Source: Solirubrum sp044628455 (lineage in GTDB: Bacteria > Bacteroidota > Bacteroidia > Cytophagales > Hymenobacteraceae). Taken from it: a stretch of DNA of 64,000 nucleotides. The DNA is taken from contig NZ_JBIYZW010000001.1 of NCBI RefSeq assembly GCF_044628455.1, positions 1,984,001 to 2,048,000 on the forward strand. Direction: 5' to 3'. The notes under the pieces are model-generated. The model made no database searches and was not told where the DNA came from. It worked only from the letters and a program-made list of their open reading frames with translations. Positions 57,392 through 64,000 of this stretch are shown here, piece by piece (positions within the stretch are counted from its first letter, which is position 1; each line of letters begins with the position of its first letter). Both the position numbers and the translations under genes were made by a program.

Positions 57392-59053
57392 ATGAGCGTA
57401 CTGCACCGTCGTCCGTGGCTGGCCACCCTTGGCCTCGCCCTGTTGCTTCCCCTGGCGGCTTCGGCCCAAACCGCGGCCCCGGCTGCGCCCGCCGCGCCCC
57501 AGCAGTGGACCCACCTCGACCCCAAGGCCAACGGCGTGATGGGCATCAGCACCGACCGCGCCTACGCCGAGCTGCTGAAGAGCCGCACGCCCACCCCCGT
57601 GGTGGTAGCCGTCATCGACTCGGGCATCGACACGGCCCACGCCGATTTGAAGAGCGTGCTGTGGAAAAACCCGCGCGAAATAGCCGGGAACGGCAAGGAC
57701 GACGACGGCAACGGCTACGTGGACGACGTGCGCGGCTGGAGCTTTCTGGGCGGCAAAGACGGCCGCAATGTGGACGTGGACACCTACGAGGAAACCCGCC
57801 TGGTGGCCCGGCTGAAGCCCCTCTACGAAGGCAAAAGCCGCGCCTCGCTCTCCAAGGCCAAGCAGGCCGAGTTTGACCTCTACCAGCGCGTGAAGAAGGA
57901 CTACGACAAGAAGGTGGCCGAGGAAACCCGCCACGCCAAGGAGCTGGGCCCGCTGGCTGAGCAATTGGCTGGCATAACGGGGCAGCTGAAGCAGGTGCTG
58001 GGCGTGGAGCGCCTGGACACGGCCGTGCTGCGCCGCCCCCCGGTGAACGACCCCAACCTGCGCCAGCTCACCGACGAGCTGTACGGCAGCCTGAAAGCCT
58101 CGGGCGCCCCCGACATGGAAACCGTGGTGAAGCAGCTGCAGGAGGCGTCGTCGGAAGCCCAGAACCACCTGAAGTACTCGCTGAACCTGGACTTTAACCC
58201 CCGCGGCATCGTGGGCGACAACGCCGACAACGTGAAGGAGCGCCACTACGGCAACGCCGACGTAACCGGCCCCGACGCCACCCACGGTACCCACGTAGCG
58301 GGCATCATCGCCGCCGACCGCCGCAACAACCTCGGCATTCTGGGTGTGGCCGACGCGCCGGTGCGCATCATGGCTTTGCGGGCGGTGCCCAACGGCGACG
58401 AGCGCGACAAGGACGTGGCCAACGCTATTCGCTACGCCGTCGACAACGGGGCGAGCATCATCAACATGAGCTTCGGCAAGTACTACTCGCCCGACCGCGA
58501 CGCCGTGGAAGACGCCATTCGCTATGCTGCCCAAAAGGGGGTGTTGCTGGTGCACGCGGCCGGCAACGAGTCGCGCAACATCGACCAGGAAACTCACTTC
58601 CCGGCCCCGGTGCCGGAAAAGGGCAAGGCGGCCCACCCCAACTTCCTGACCGTGGGCGCCTCGGCCAGCTCCAACGACGCGCAGCTGGTGGCCAACTTCT
58701 CGAACTACGGCAAGCGGGTAGACGTGTTTGCGCCCGGCGTAGCCATCTACTCCACCATGCCCGGCAGCCTCTACGGCAGCCAGAGCGGCACCAGCATGGC
58801 CGCCCCCACGGTGGCGGGCGTGGCGGCGGTGCTCAAAAGCTACTTTCCCCAGCTCACGGCCCCCGAGCTGAAGCGCCTCATCATGCAGTCGGCTCAGCCC
58901 GTGCACACCAAGGTACCCCAGCCAGGCGACAAGAAGACGGTGGACTTTGCCCAGCTTTCGAGCACGGGCGGGGTGGTGAACCTGTACCGGGCCGTGGAGC
59001 TGGCCGCGCAGGCTTCGGCCGCGGGCGGCGGCTCGTCGGCGGCGGGCAAGTAA
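57392..59053 (+). CDS. Secreted subtilisin-family (S8) serine peptidase with large insertion
   Basis: 553 residues; signal peptide MSVLHRRPWLATLGLALLLP cleaved near ASAQ. The triad is complete: D76 in VVAVIDSGID, H298 in DATHGTHVAGI and S468 in QSGTSMAAPTVAG, with the oxyanion Asn in VHAAGNES. Between D76 and H298 there are about 220 residues instead of the usual 35-100; the extra part (~125-265) is Lys/Glu-rich and largely helical. Role: extracellular or periplasmic proteolysis. No T9SS domain is present at the C-terminus. Confidence 0.94.
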   Translation: MSVLHRRPWLATLGLALLLPLAASAQTAAPAAPAAPQQWTHLDPKANGVMGISTDRAYAELLKSRTPTPVVVAVIDSGIDTAHADLKSVLWKNPREIAGNGKDDDGNGYVDDVRGWSFLGGKDGRNVDVDTYEETRLVARLKPLYEGKSRASLSKAKQAEFDLYQRVKKDYDKKVAEETRHAKELGPLAEQLAGITGQLKQVLGVERLDTAVLRRPPVNDPNLRQLTDELYGSLKASGAPDMETVVKQLQEASSEAQNHLKYSLNLDFNPRGIVGDNADNVKERHYGNADVTGPDATHGTHVAGIIAADRRNNLGILGVADAPVRIMALRAVPNGDERDKDVANAIRYAVDNGASIINMSFGKYYSPDRDAVEDAIRYAAQKGVLLVHAAGNESRNIDQETHFPAPVPEKGKAAHPNFLTVGASASSNDAQLVANFSNYGKRVDVFAPGVAIYSTMPGSLYGSQSGTSMAAPTVAGVAAVLKSYFPQLTAPELKRLIMQSAQPVHTKVPQPGDKKTVDFAQLSSTGGVVNLYRAVELAAQASAAGGGSSAAGK

Positions 59054-59083
59054 GCCCCGGTCCCGGCGGCTATTCCGGCAACA

Positions 59084-59112
59084 GGCCGCGGCTGGTGCCG
59101 CGGCCTTTTTTT
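59084..59112 (+). terminator. Intrinsic terminator of the subtilase gene
   Basis: GGCCGCGGC pairs with GCCGCGGCC, then seven T. Confidence 0.9.
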
Positions 59113-59171
59113 GCGCCGGCCGGCCCGCCCTAACCGCCCAAGCGTCCGGCAGGGCAGCAGCCCAACGGCCC

Positions 59172-59208
59172 GTCATGCTGAGCTTCGGTTCGCGGGGCTC
59201 AGCATGAC
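59172..59208. repeat. Dispersed palindrome GTCATGCTGAGC
   Basis: A perfect 12-bp inverted repeat, GTCATGCTGAGC against GCTCAGCATGAC with a 13-nt GC-rich loop. The same word appears at 52400 and 57214-57221. Confidence 0.75.
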
Positions 59209-59315
59209 ACGTTTGGAGTGACTTTTCGGCTGCTACTCACGCCTCTTCACGGGCCAGGGCAGCGAATAGCCGGGTTTGCGCGTACTTTCCCGCGTCTACC
59301 CTGCCCCGCTGTTCT

Positions 59316-60275
59316 ATGCCGCTTAAGCGCCTGCTGTTTCGCCTGCTCCTGGGCTCCCGCCCCACCGACCACCTCAGCACCCGGCAGCAGCAGCGCCTGA
59401 TGGGCCACCTGCTGCTGCGGCAGCTGCGGCGGCAGCTCGTAAACGCGGCGCTGATTGTGGCGGGCATTTTCTCGGCGGCGCTGGGCTTAAAGGGCTTCCT
59501 GCTGCCCAACGGCTTCATCGACGGCGGCGTGACGGGCATTTCGCTGCTCACGGCCCAGCTCACGGGGCTGCCGCTGCCGCTGCTGATCGTGCTCATCAAC
59601 ACGCCCTTCGTGCTGCTGGCCTACCGGCAGCTCGACCGCGTGGTGGCCGTGAAGACGCTGCTGGCCATTCTGGGGCTGGCGCTGGTGCTGCTGCTGGTGT
59701 CGTTTCCGGTGCTTACCCACGACAAGCTGCTCATTGCCGTGTTCGGCGGGTTTTTCCTGGGGGCGGGCATCGGCCTCACCATCCGCGGCGGCGGGGTGCT
59801 CGACGGCACCGAAATCACGGCCGTGTTTTTCAGCCGCAAAAGCCCGCTGAGCGTGGGCGACGTGATTCTGGTCATCAACATCCTGATTTTTGCCGTGGCC
59901 GCCTGGGTGCTATCGGTGCAAACGGCCATGTACTCGATTCTGGCCTATTTGTCGGCGGCTAAAACGGTGGACTTCATGATCGACGGCCTGGAGGAGTACA
60001 CCGGCGTGACCATAATCTCGAAGCGCAGCGACGCCATCCGGCGCATGATTACTGAGAAGCTGGGCCACGGCGTGACCATGTACGCGGGCCGCAGCGGCTA
60101 CGCCGCCGCCGGCCACCAGCAGCAGCAGATGGACATCGTGTTTACCGCCGTCACCCGCCTAGAAGTAACGCGCCTGCGCAGCGAAGTGGAGGCCATCGAC
60201 CACCAGGCTTTCCTGCTCATGCACAGCATCAAGGACACCCACGGCGGCCTGATCAAGAAGCGGCCGCTACATTAG
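59316..60275 (+). CDS. YitT-family membrane protein (DUF2179 C-terminal domain)
   Basis: 319 residues with about six membrane helices (residues ~40-220) and a cytosolic DUF2179 domain at ~235-310. LIVAGIFSAALGLKGFLLPN and IDGGVTGISLLTAQLTGLP in the first half, then GGVLDGTEITAVFFSRKSPL, are family hallmarks. It is probably a transporter or membrane sensor; function unknown. The C-terminal domain contains GHGVTMYAGRSGYAAAG. Family C words follow the stop. Confidence 0.92.
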   Translation: MPLKRLLFRLLLGSRPTDHLSTRQQQRLMGHLLLRQLRRQLVNAALIVAGIFSAALGLKGFLLPNGFIDGGVTGISLLTAQLTGLPLPLLIVLINTPFVLLAYRQLDRVVAVKTLLAILGLALVLLLVSFPVLTHDKLLIAVFGGFFLGAGIGLTIRGGGVLDGTEITAVFFSRKSPLSVGDVILVINILIFAVAAWVLSVQTAMYSILAYLSAAKTVDFMIDGLEEYTGVTIISKRSDAIRRMITEKLGHGVTMYAGRSGYAAAGHQQQQMDIVFTAVTRLEVTRLRSEVEAIDHQAFLLMHSIKDTHGGLIKKRPLH

Positions 60276-60373
60276 GTGTTAGGGATTAGGTTGTTAGGGC
60301 TTGGATGTTTGGAAATGACTGAATCTCCTAAGCTCTAAACCCTAATTCCTAACAGCTTAAAACCTAATCCCTA
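60276..60373. repeat. Low-complexity word hairpin, family C (TTAGGGATTAGG)
   Basis: TAGGGATTAGGTT (60283-60295) faces its perfect complement AACCTAATCCCTA (60361-60373); other TTAGGGCTTGG and CTAAACCCTAATTCC words fill the arms. The right end overlaps the stop codon region of the DUF3667 gene. Confidence 0.85.
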
Positions 60374-61171
60374 CTGCCCAAACACGTACCAGCGGAAGGC
60401 GACGTAGTTGATGGCCCAGCTCAGGGCCATGCCCAGGGCCATCACCGCCGTAGCACGCCAAATGGCCCCGGCCCAGCTCAGCTGCAGGCCCTGACGCCCC
60501 ACCAGCACCAGGTACACCAGCAGCATCAGGTTCTGAAAGGAGCTGGCGTAGATGCCGGGGTTGCCGTGGGTGAGCCACAGCAGCGGAAACACGCCCGCCA
60601 GGTACCACAGGTGAAAGGCCGAGCCGGTGACTACGTGCACGAAGAACGCCTCGGCGTAGTTGAGCCGGCGGTGGTACACCAGCCAGGTAACCAGGGCAAA
60701 CAGGGGCAGCAGCAGCAGCAGCCACCACAGGTTGTAGTACTTGCCCACGTAGTGAAAGTATTCGCCCACCCGCTCCAGGTTCGCGGCGGGCATTCGGCCG
60801 CGGAAGCCGCGCTGCACGCCCGCCGCGGTGCCCTCGAAAAACTTCAGCAGCAGGTTGAGCGTGGTGACCAGGCCCACGGCGATGAGCAGGAACTGAAAGG
60901 GGTTGAAGTAGCGCTTGCGCCGCCCGGCCAGGTAGTCGGCAACCACGCGGCCGGGGTGCAGCAGCACCTGCGCCGCGTAGCCGAAGATGCTTTTGTCGGC
61001 GTGGGTGAACACGTGCAGCAGTTCGTGCAGCAGGTGGGGCACCGAGAGGCGGTGCGGGCGCTGCTGCCCGCAGTGGGGACAGTAGGGTCCGTCGGCCAGG
61101 GGCTGCTGGCAGTTGGGGCAGGCCGCGGCAGCCGGGGCCGGGGCGGGGGCAGTGGCGGTAGCGGCAGGCAT
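60371..61171 (-). CDS. DUF3667-family membrane protein with N-terminal zinc ribbon
   Basis: 266 residues from MPAATATAPAPAPAAAACPN. A CxxC...CxxC zinc ribbon (CPNCQQPLADGPYCPHCGQQ) is followed by RLSVPHLLHELLHVFTHADK and RKRYFNPFQFLLIAVGLVTT, the DUF3667 signature, and about five membrane helices. Function unknown. The stop overlaps the end of the family C hairpin. It diverges from the MOSC gene, with about 110 bp between the starts. Confidence 0.9.
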   Translation of the reverse strand: MPAATATAPAPAPAAAACPNCQQPLADGPYCPHCGQQRPHRLSVPHLLHELLHVFTHADKSIFGYAAQVLLHPGRVVADYLAGRRKRYFNPFQFLLIAVGLVTTLNLLLKFFEGTAAGVQRGFRGRMPAANLERVGEYFHYVGKYYNLWWLLLLLPLFALVTWLVYHRRLNYAEAFFVHVVTGSAFHLWYLAGVFPLLWLTHGNPGIYASSFQNLMLLVYLVLVGRQGLQLSWAGAIWRATAVMALGMALSWAINYVAFRWYVFGQ

Positions 61172-61282
61172 GGCGCAAAAACGGTTGCGGGTGGCACTAA
61201 TTCCGGATCGGCGGGTAATTACACCAGAAATACCCGCTCGTGCATGCGACGCGGCTATCTTCGCCCCGATTTTTTTGCCGCC

Positions 61283-62101
61283 ATGTCCCCTGCTCCCCTG
61301 CTGCTCGCCGACCTCTACCTCTATCCCGTGAAGTCCCTGGGCGGCTTCTGGGTGCCCTCGGCCGAAGTGCAGGGCCGCGGTTTCCGCCACGACCGGCGCT
61401 GGCTGGTGGTCGACGCCGCCGGGCAGTTCATGACGCAGCGCACCACGCCCGCCATGGCCCTGCTGCACCTGGAGTTGGCCCACAACGGCTTTATCATCCG
61501 CCACATCAGCCGGCCCGAGCTGAAGGCTCTGCTGGTGCCCTTCGAGCCCACCGGCACCCGCACCCAGTTCGTGACGGTGTGGGACGACATGGTGTTTGCC
61601 GTGCGCGGTACCCTGGAGCAGGATCAGTGGCTGAGCGAGGCCCTGGGCCAGAGCTGCCGGCTGGTGTTTATGCCCGACGTGGCCCTGCGCTCGGCCGACG
61701 GTGGCGAGGCTCCCGGCCTGGTAAGCTTCGCCGACGCTTTCCCCTTCCTGCTCATCGGCCAGGCCTCGCTCGACGACCTAAACCGCCGCCTCGAGCACCC
61801 GTTGCCCATGAACCGCTTCCGCCCGAACCTGGTGGTGAGCGGTGCAGCGCCCTACGCCGAGGACAGCTGGCAGGACTTCCGCATCGGCGAACTGACGTTT
61901 CGGGGGGTGCGCCCCTGTGCCCGCTGCGTGATGACCACCACCGACCAGCTCACCGCCGAGCGCAGCGTGGAGCCGCTGCGCACCCTGGCCGAGTACCGCA
62001 AGGTGGGCAGCAAGGTGCTGTTTGGCTTGAACGTGGTGGGCCCGGGCGCCGGCACACTGCACGTGGGCGACCCCGTGCGCGTACTAGACGCGGAGGCGTA
62101 A
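61283..62101 (+). CDS. MOSC-domain protein with N-terminal beta barrel
   Basis: 272 residues. The N-terminal MOSC-N barrel has LYLYPVKSLGGFWVPSAEVQ and GRGFRHDRRWLVVDAAGQFM; the MOSC domain has LEHPLPMNRFRPNLVVSGAA, the metal/molybdopterin-binding cysteine in RPCARCVMTTTDQLT and LNVVGPGAGTLHVGDPVRV. These are YcbX/mARC-like proteins, molybdenum-cofactor enzymes that reduce N-hydroxylated compounds. No partner reductase is visible nearby. A TATCTTCG box lies about 30 bp upstream. Confidence 0.93.
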   Translation: MSPAPLLLADLYLYPVKSLGGFWVPSAEVQGRGFRHDRRWLVVDAAGQFMTQRTTPAMALLHLELAHNGFIIRHISRPELKALLVPFEPTGTRTQFVTVWDDMVFAVRGTLEQDQWLSEALGQSCRLVFMPDVALRSADGGEAPGLVSFADAFPFLLIGQASLDDLNRRLEHPLPMNRFRPNLVVSGAAPYAEDSWQDFRIGELTFRGVRPCARCVMTTTDQLTAERSVEPLRTLAEYRKVGSKVLFGLNVVGPGAGTLHVGDPVRVLDAEA

Positions 62102-62141
62102 GGCCTACCGCCGACTACCCGCAAGCTGCTACTTTCACGGC

Positions 62142-63206
62142 ATGGCACTTCCCGCTTCGGCCCTGGCCCCGGTTGCCACCCGCCTGCTTTCGGCACGACT
62201 GGTGGCCTTGTGGGCGCTGAGTGAGGCCCTGCTCGGCGGCGTGCTGCACGCCCTGAAGCTGCCCGTGACGGGTTTGCTGGTGGGCGGGGTTTCGGTGGTG
62301 CTGCTGCAGCTGCTGGGTTACTACGCCCGCCGCCGCGGCACGGTGCTGCGGGCCTTGCTGGTGGTGCTCACGCTCAAGGCCCTGCTCAGTCCGCACAGCC
62401 CACCCACGGCCTACGTGGCGGTGGCTTTTCAGGGCCTGCTGGCCGAAGTGCTGTCCTGGGGCTCGGGCTACCCGCGCCTGCGCGGCCTGCTGCTGGGGGG
62501 CCTGACGCTGCTGGAATCGGCCGGGCAACGGGCGCTGCTGCTGTGGCTGCTGTTTGGCAATGACCTGCCCACGGCCTTCAACGCCCTGGTGCAGCAGGTG
62601 CTGGGGCCGGGGACGGGTTCCACCAACTACGCCGGCGCCCTGGTGGTAGCCTACCTGGGACTGCACGGGCTGTCGGGGCTGGTACTGGGCTGGTGGGCCG
62701 GCAGTCTGCCCGCCCGACTGCCGCGGCTGGCCGAGCGCTACCCCTGGCTATGGCTGCCGCCCGAAGCTCCGGCAGCAGCAAACCTGCCTGGTACCCCAAA
62801 GGTGCGCGCCGGCAAGCGGCGCTGGCGCATCGGCTCCGGCCTGGGGCTGCTGTGGCTGGTGGTGGCGGCGCTGTGGGCAGCTGCTGTAGCCGGTTGGCCC
62901 CCGGCCGTAGCCCTCGACCGCTCCCGGCTCGGGGGGCTGCTGCTGCGCTCGGTGGTGCTTTACGGGGGCTGGACCCTGCTGGCGGCGCCGTTGCTGCTGC
63001 GGGGGCTGCGCGGCTGGCTCACCCGACCCCGGGGCCGCTGGGGCCGCGACCTGGCCGCCACCCTGCAGCTGCTGCCCGGCACCCGGCGGCTGGTGCGGCA
63101 GTGCTGGCGGCTGTCGGGCGGGCACCGTGGCCTGCAGCGGCTGCGCTGGTTTGCCCGGGCGCTGGCCGTCAACCTGTTAGTAGCGCCCACCCCGCAACCC
63201 GCCTGA
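62142..63206 (+). CDS. Membrane protein, possible ECF-type S component/T component fusion
   Basis: 354 residues with about nine hydrophobic segments. The first half (SEALLGGVLHALKLPVTGLL, VVLTLKALLSPHSPPTAYVA) recalls small substrate-specific ECF or energy-coupled membrane proteins; a basic middle region (KVRAGKRRWRIGSG) and a second membrane block (about 225-300) follow. The family is not certain. The downstream NTPase gene starts five bases after the stop, so the two are cotranscribed and probably act together. Confidence 0.7.
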   Translation: MALPASALAPVATRLLSARLVALWALSEALLGGVLHALKLPVTGLLVGGVSVVLLQLLGYYARRRGTVLRALLVVLTLKALLSPHSPPTAYVAVAFQGLLAEVLSWGSGYPRLRGLLLGGLTLLESAGQRALLLWLLFGNDLPTAFNALVQQVLGPGTGSTNYAGALVVAYLGLHGLSGLVLGWWAGSLPARLPRLAERYPWLWLPPEAPAAANLPGTPKVRAGKRRWRIGSGLGLLWLVVAALWAAAVAGWPPAVALDRSRLGGLLLRSVVLYGGWTLLAAPLLLRGLRGWLTRPRGRWGRDLAATLQLLPGTRRLVRQCWRLSGGHRGLQRLRWFARALAVNLLVAPTPQPA

Positions 63207-63211
63207 CCGCC

Positions 63212-63673
63212 GTGCGCATCCACCTGCTCAGTGGCCCCATTCGCAGCGGCAAAACCACCCGCCTTCAGGCCTGGGCCGGCGGGCAGGCCGGGGCGGCCGG
63301 CCTGCTCATGCCCACCGATGCCCACGGCCGTTACTTCCGGGACTTGCGCAGCGGCCTGCAGTGGCCCACGGCGGCGCGCCCCGGCGACTGGCAGGCGCAG
63401 TGCCTGGGGCCGCACCGGTTTTCGGCCGCCGCTTTCAGCTGGGCCAACCACGCCCTGCTGGGGGCCGCAGCCGCGGCCGGTACGCAGTGGCTGCTGGTCG
63501 ACGAAGTAGGCCCCTTGGAGCTGCGGGGTGCAGGCCTGGCCCCGGCGCTGCGGCGCATTCTGCACGAGCCGGCCTACCAACCGCCGCACCTGCTGCTGGT
63601 GGTGCGGACCGGGTTGCGCGAGGCGGTGGTGGAGCATTTTGCGCTGCACCGGTGGACTCTTACAGAATTTTAA
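63212..63673 (+). CDS. THEP1-like nucleoside-triphosphatase
   Basis: 153 residues from GTG. The P-loop IHLLSGPIRSGKTTRLQAWA stands at the N-terminus, with LLVDEVGPLELRGAG as the Walker-B-like site, and LLLVVRTGLREAVVEHF near the end. These match the THEP1 family of small NTP phosphohydrolases. In this position, right behind a membrane protein and before a secreted protein, it may energise or regulate an uptake system. The GTG start follows the upstream stop closely; no ATG is usable. Confidence 0.88.
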   Translation: MRIHLLSGPIRSGKTTRLQAWAGGQAGAAGLLMPTDAHGRYFRDLRSGLQWPTAARPGDWQAQCLGPHRFSAAAFSWANHALLGAAAAAGTQWLLVDEVGPLELRGAGLAPALRRILHEPAYQPPHLLLVVRTGLREAVVEHFALHRWTLTEF

Positions 63674-63734
63674 GCGCCGATTGCAACTGCAGCCCGCTTT
63701 TTGGCCGAATCCTTAACAATTTGGCATTTAACCG

Positions 63735-63765
63735 TTGCCATTATGCTGCTTGCCGAGTAGTTTTG
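63735..63765 (+). promoter_or_regulatory. Promoter of the gene at the window's right edge
   Basis: TTG at 63735-63737, exactly 20 nt, TAGTTTTG at 63758-63765. The leader to the start codon at 63879 would be about 107 nt. No clear riboswitch fold was recognised in it. Confidence 0.75.
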
Positions 63766-63878
63766 CCAAGTGTTTATCCGCTCAGCTGCACGGTCTTCCG
63801 GTGCAGGCTGGCGTCTTTCGGGGCCTTACCCACCCGCTGGTAAACGCACGCTTCGCGCTACTACTCCTACCTCACCGC

Positions 63879-64000
63879 ATGCCCCGCCTACCCCGTTACT
63901 ATTTTCTTTTGCTGAGCTTGCTGCTGCTCGCTGGCTTCCCCGCCAACGCCAGCAGCGGCTCGCTGCCGCAGCTGCATGCTCCCTGGAGCGACCTGCTGGC
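63879..64000 (+). CDS. Secreted or outer-membrane protein, N-terminal part only
   Basis: Forty codons from MPRLPRYYFLLLSLLLLAGF, a signal peptide with cleavage near NASSG, then SLPQLHAPWSDLL up to the window end. The product cannot be identified. A TonB-dependent receptor or plug-domain partner would fit the upstream membrane protein/NTPase pair, but that is a guess. Confidence 0.6.
   Translation, partial: MPRLPRYYFLLLSLLLLAGFPANASSGSLPQLHAPWSDLL

Noticed and set aside
63674..63878. Riboswitch (for example cobalamin) before the last gene
   Set aside because: A good promoter and a leader of about 107 nt are present, but I could not find the conserved core of a known riboswitch by eye.

Overview
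The window looks like chromosomal DNA of a high-GC Bacteroidota, most like Hymenobacter or a close Cytophagales relative. The evidence is the mix of families (DUF2911, DUF3667, YceI behind MarR, paired M16 peptidases), a type IX secretion sorting tail (gene at 25471-26436), promoters of the Bacteroidota form TTG-N20-TAnnTTTG, and very little Shine-Dalgarno signal before starts. No rRNA, CRISPR array, complete insertion sequence or replication origin was seen. One tRNA-Leu(CAG) is present.

Layout. 1-7258 (mostly minus): an RfaE1-like sugar kinase cut by the window edge, a YfiT-like transferase, a small membrane protein, an aminotransferase, a fused glycosyltransferase, and acetate kinase. 7259-10247: an accessory island between ackA and pta. 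It holds a DUF2071 gene, a decayed tyrosine recombinase, a symmetric block of 10-bp repeats, and two AT-rich single-gene units each followed by an attC-like imperfect palindrome. 10242-19642: pta, recR, clpS, a DPP-IV peptidase, YceI with its MarR regulator, and an enolase-superfamily epimerase. 19802-34091: a dicarboxylate symporter, lipoproteins, an M16 peptidase pair, a T9SS cargo protein, a large GAF-type protein, two PAP2 phosphatases on either side of tRNA-Leu, a methyltransferase and an M61 peptidase. 34147-36242: a fold-back assembly artefact, then a LytTR/LytS-type two-component pair. 36570-52273: esterase-like protein, MFS transporter, Bax inhibitor-1 protein, MBL hydrolase, YciE-like protein, two SSS symporters, MsbA-like ABC exporter, paired YcxB-like proteins and DUF2911. 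52621-64000: large PIG-L protein, small regulators and lipoproteins, subtilase, YitT, DUF3667, MOSC protein, and a membrane protein plus THEP1-like NTPase ahead of a gene cut by the window end.

The genes are mainly housekeeping, envelope and proteolysis functions. Pta and AckA together make the acetyl-CoA to acetate/ATP route, and the island separates their genes. MarR/YceI, LytS/LytTR, the M16 pair and the small membrane protein/SSS pair look like functional units.

The most unusual content is non-coding. (1) The cassette-like island between pta and ackA. (2) Three unrelated but equally built degenerate tandem arrays with a 21-bp period, each 68-139 bp upstream of a minus-strand start codon. 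(3) Several families of low-complexity intergenic elements made of ~10-bp words, many folding into long hairpins and some containing the next start codon. (4) Two MITE-like elements with perfect terminal inverted repeats, and dispersed REP-like repeats. Two assembly blemishes (N run at 5893-6002; N at 34146 with a 244-bp palindrome) should be kept in mind.
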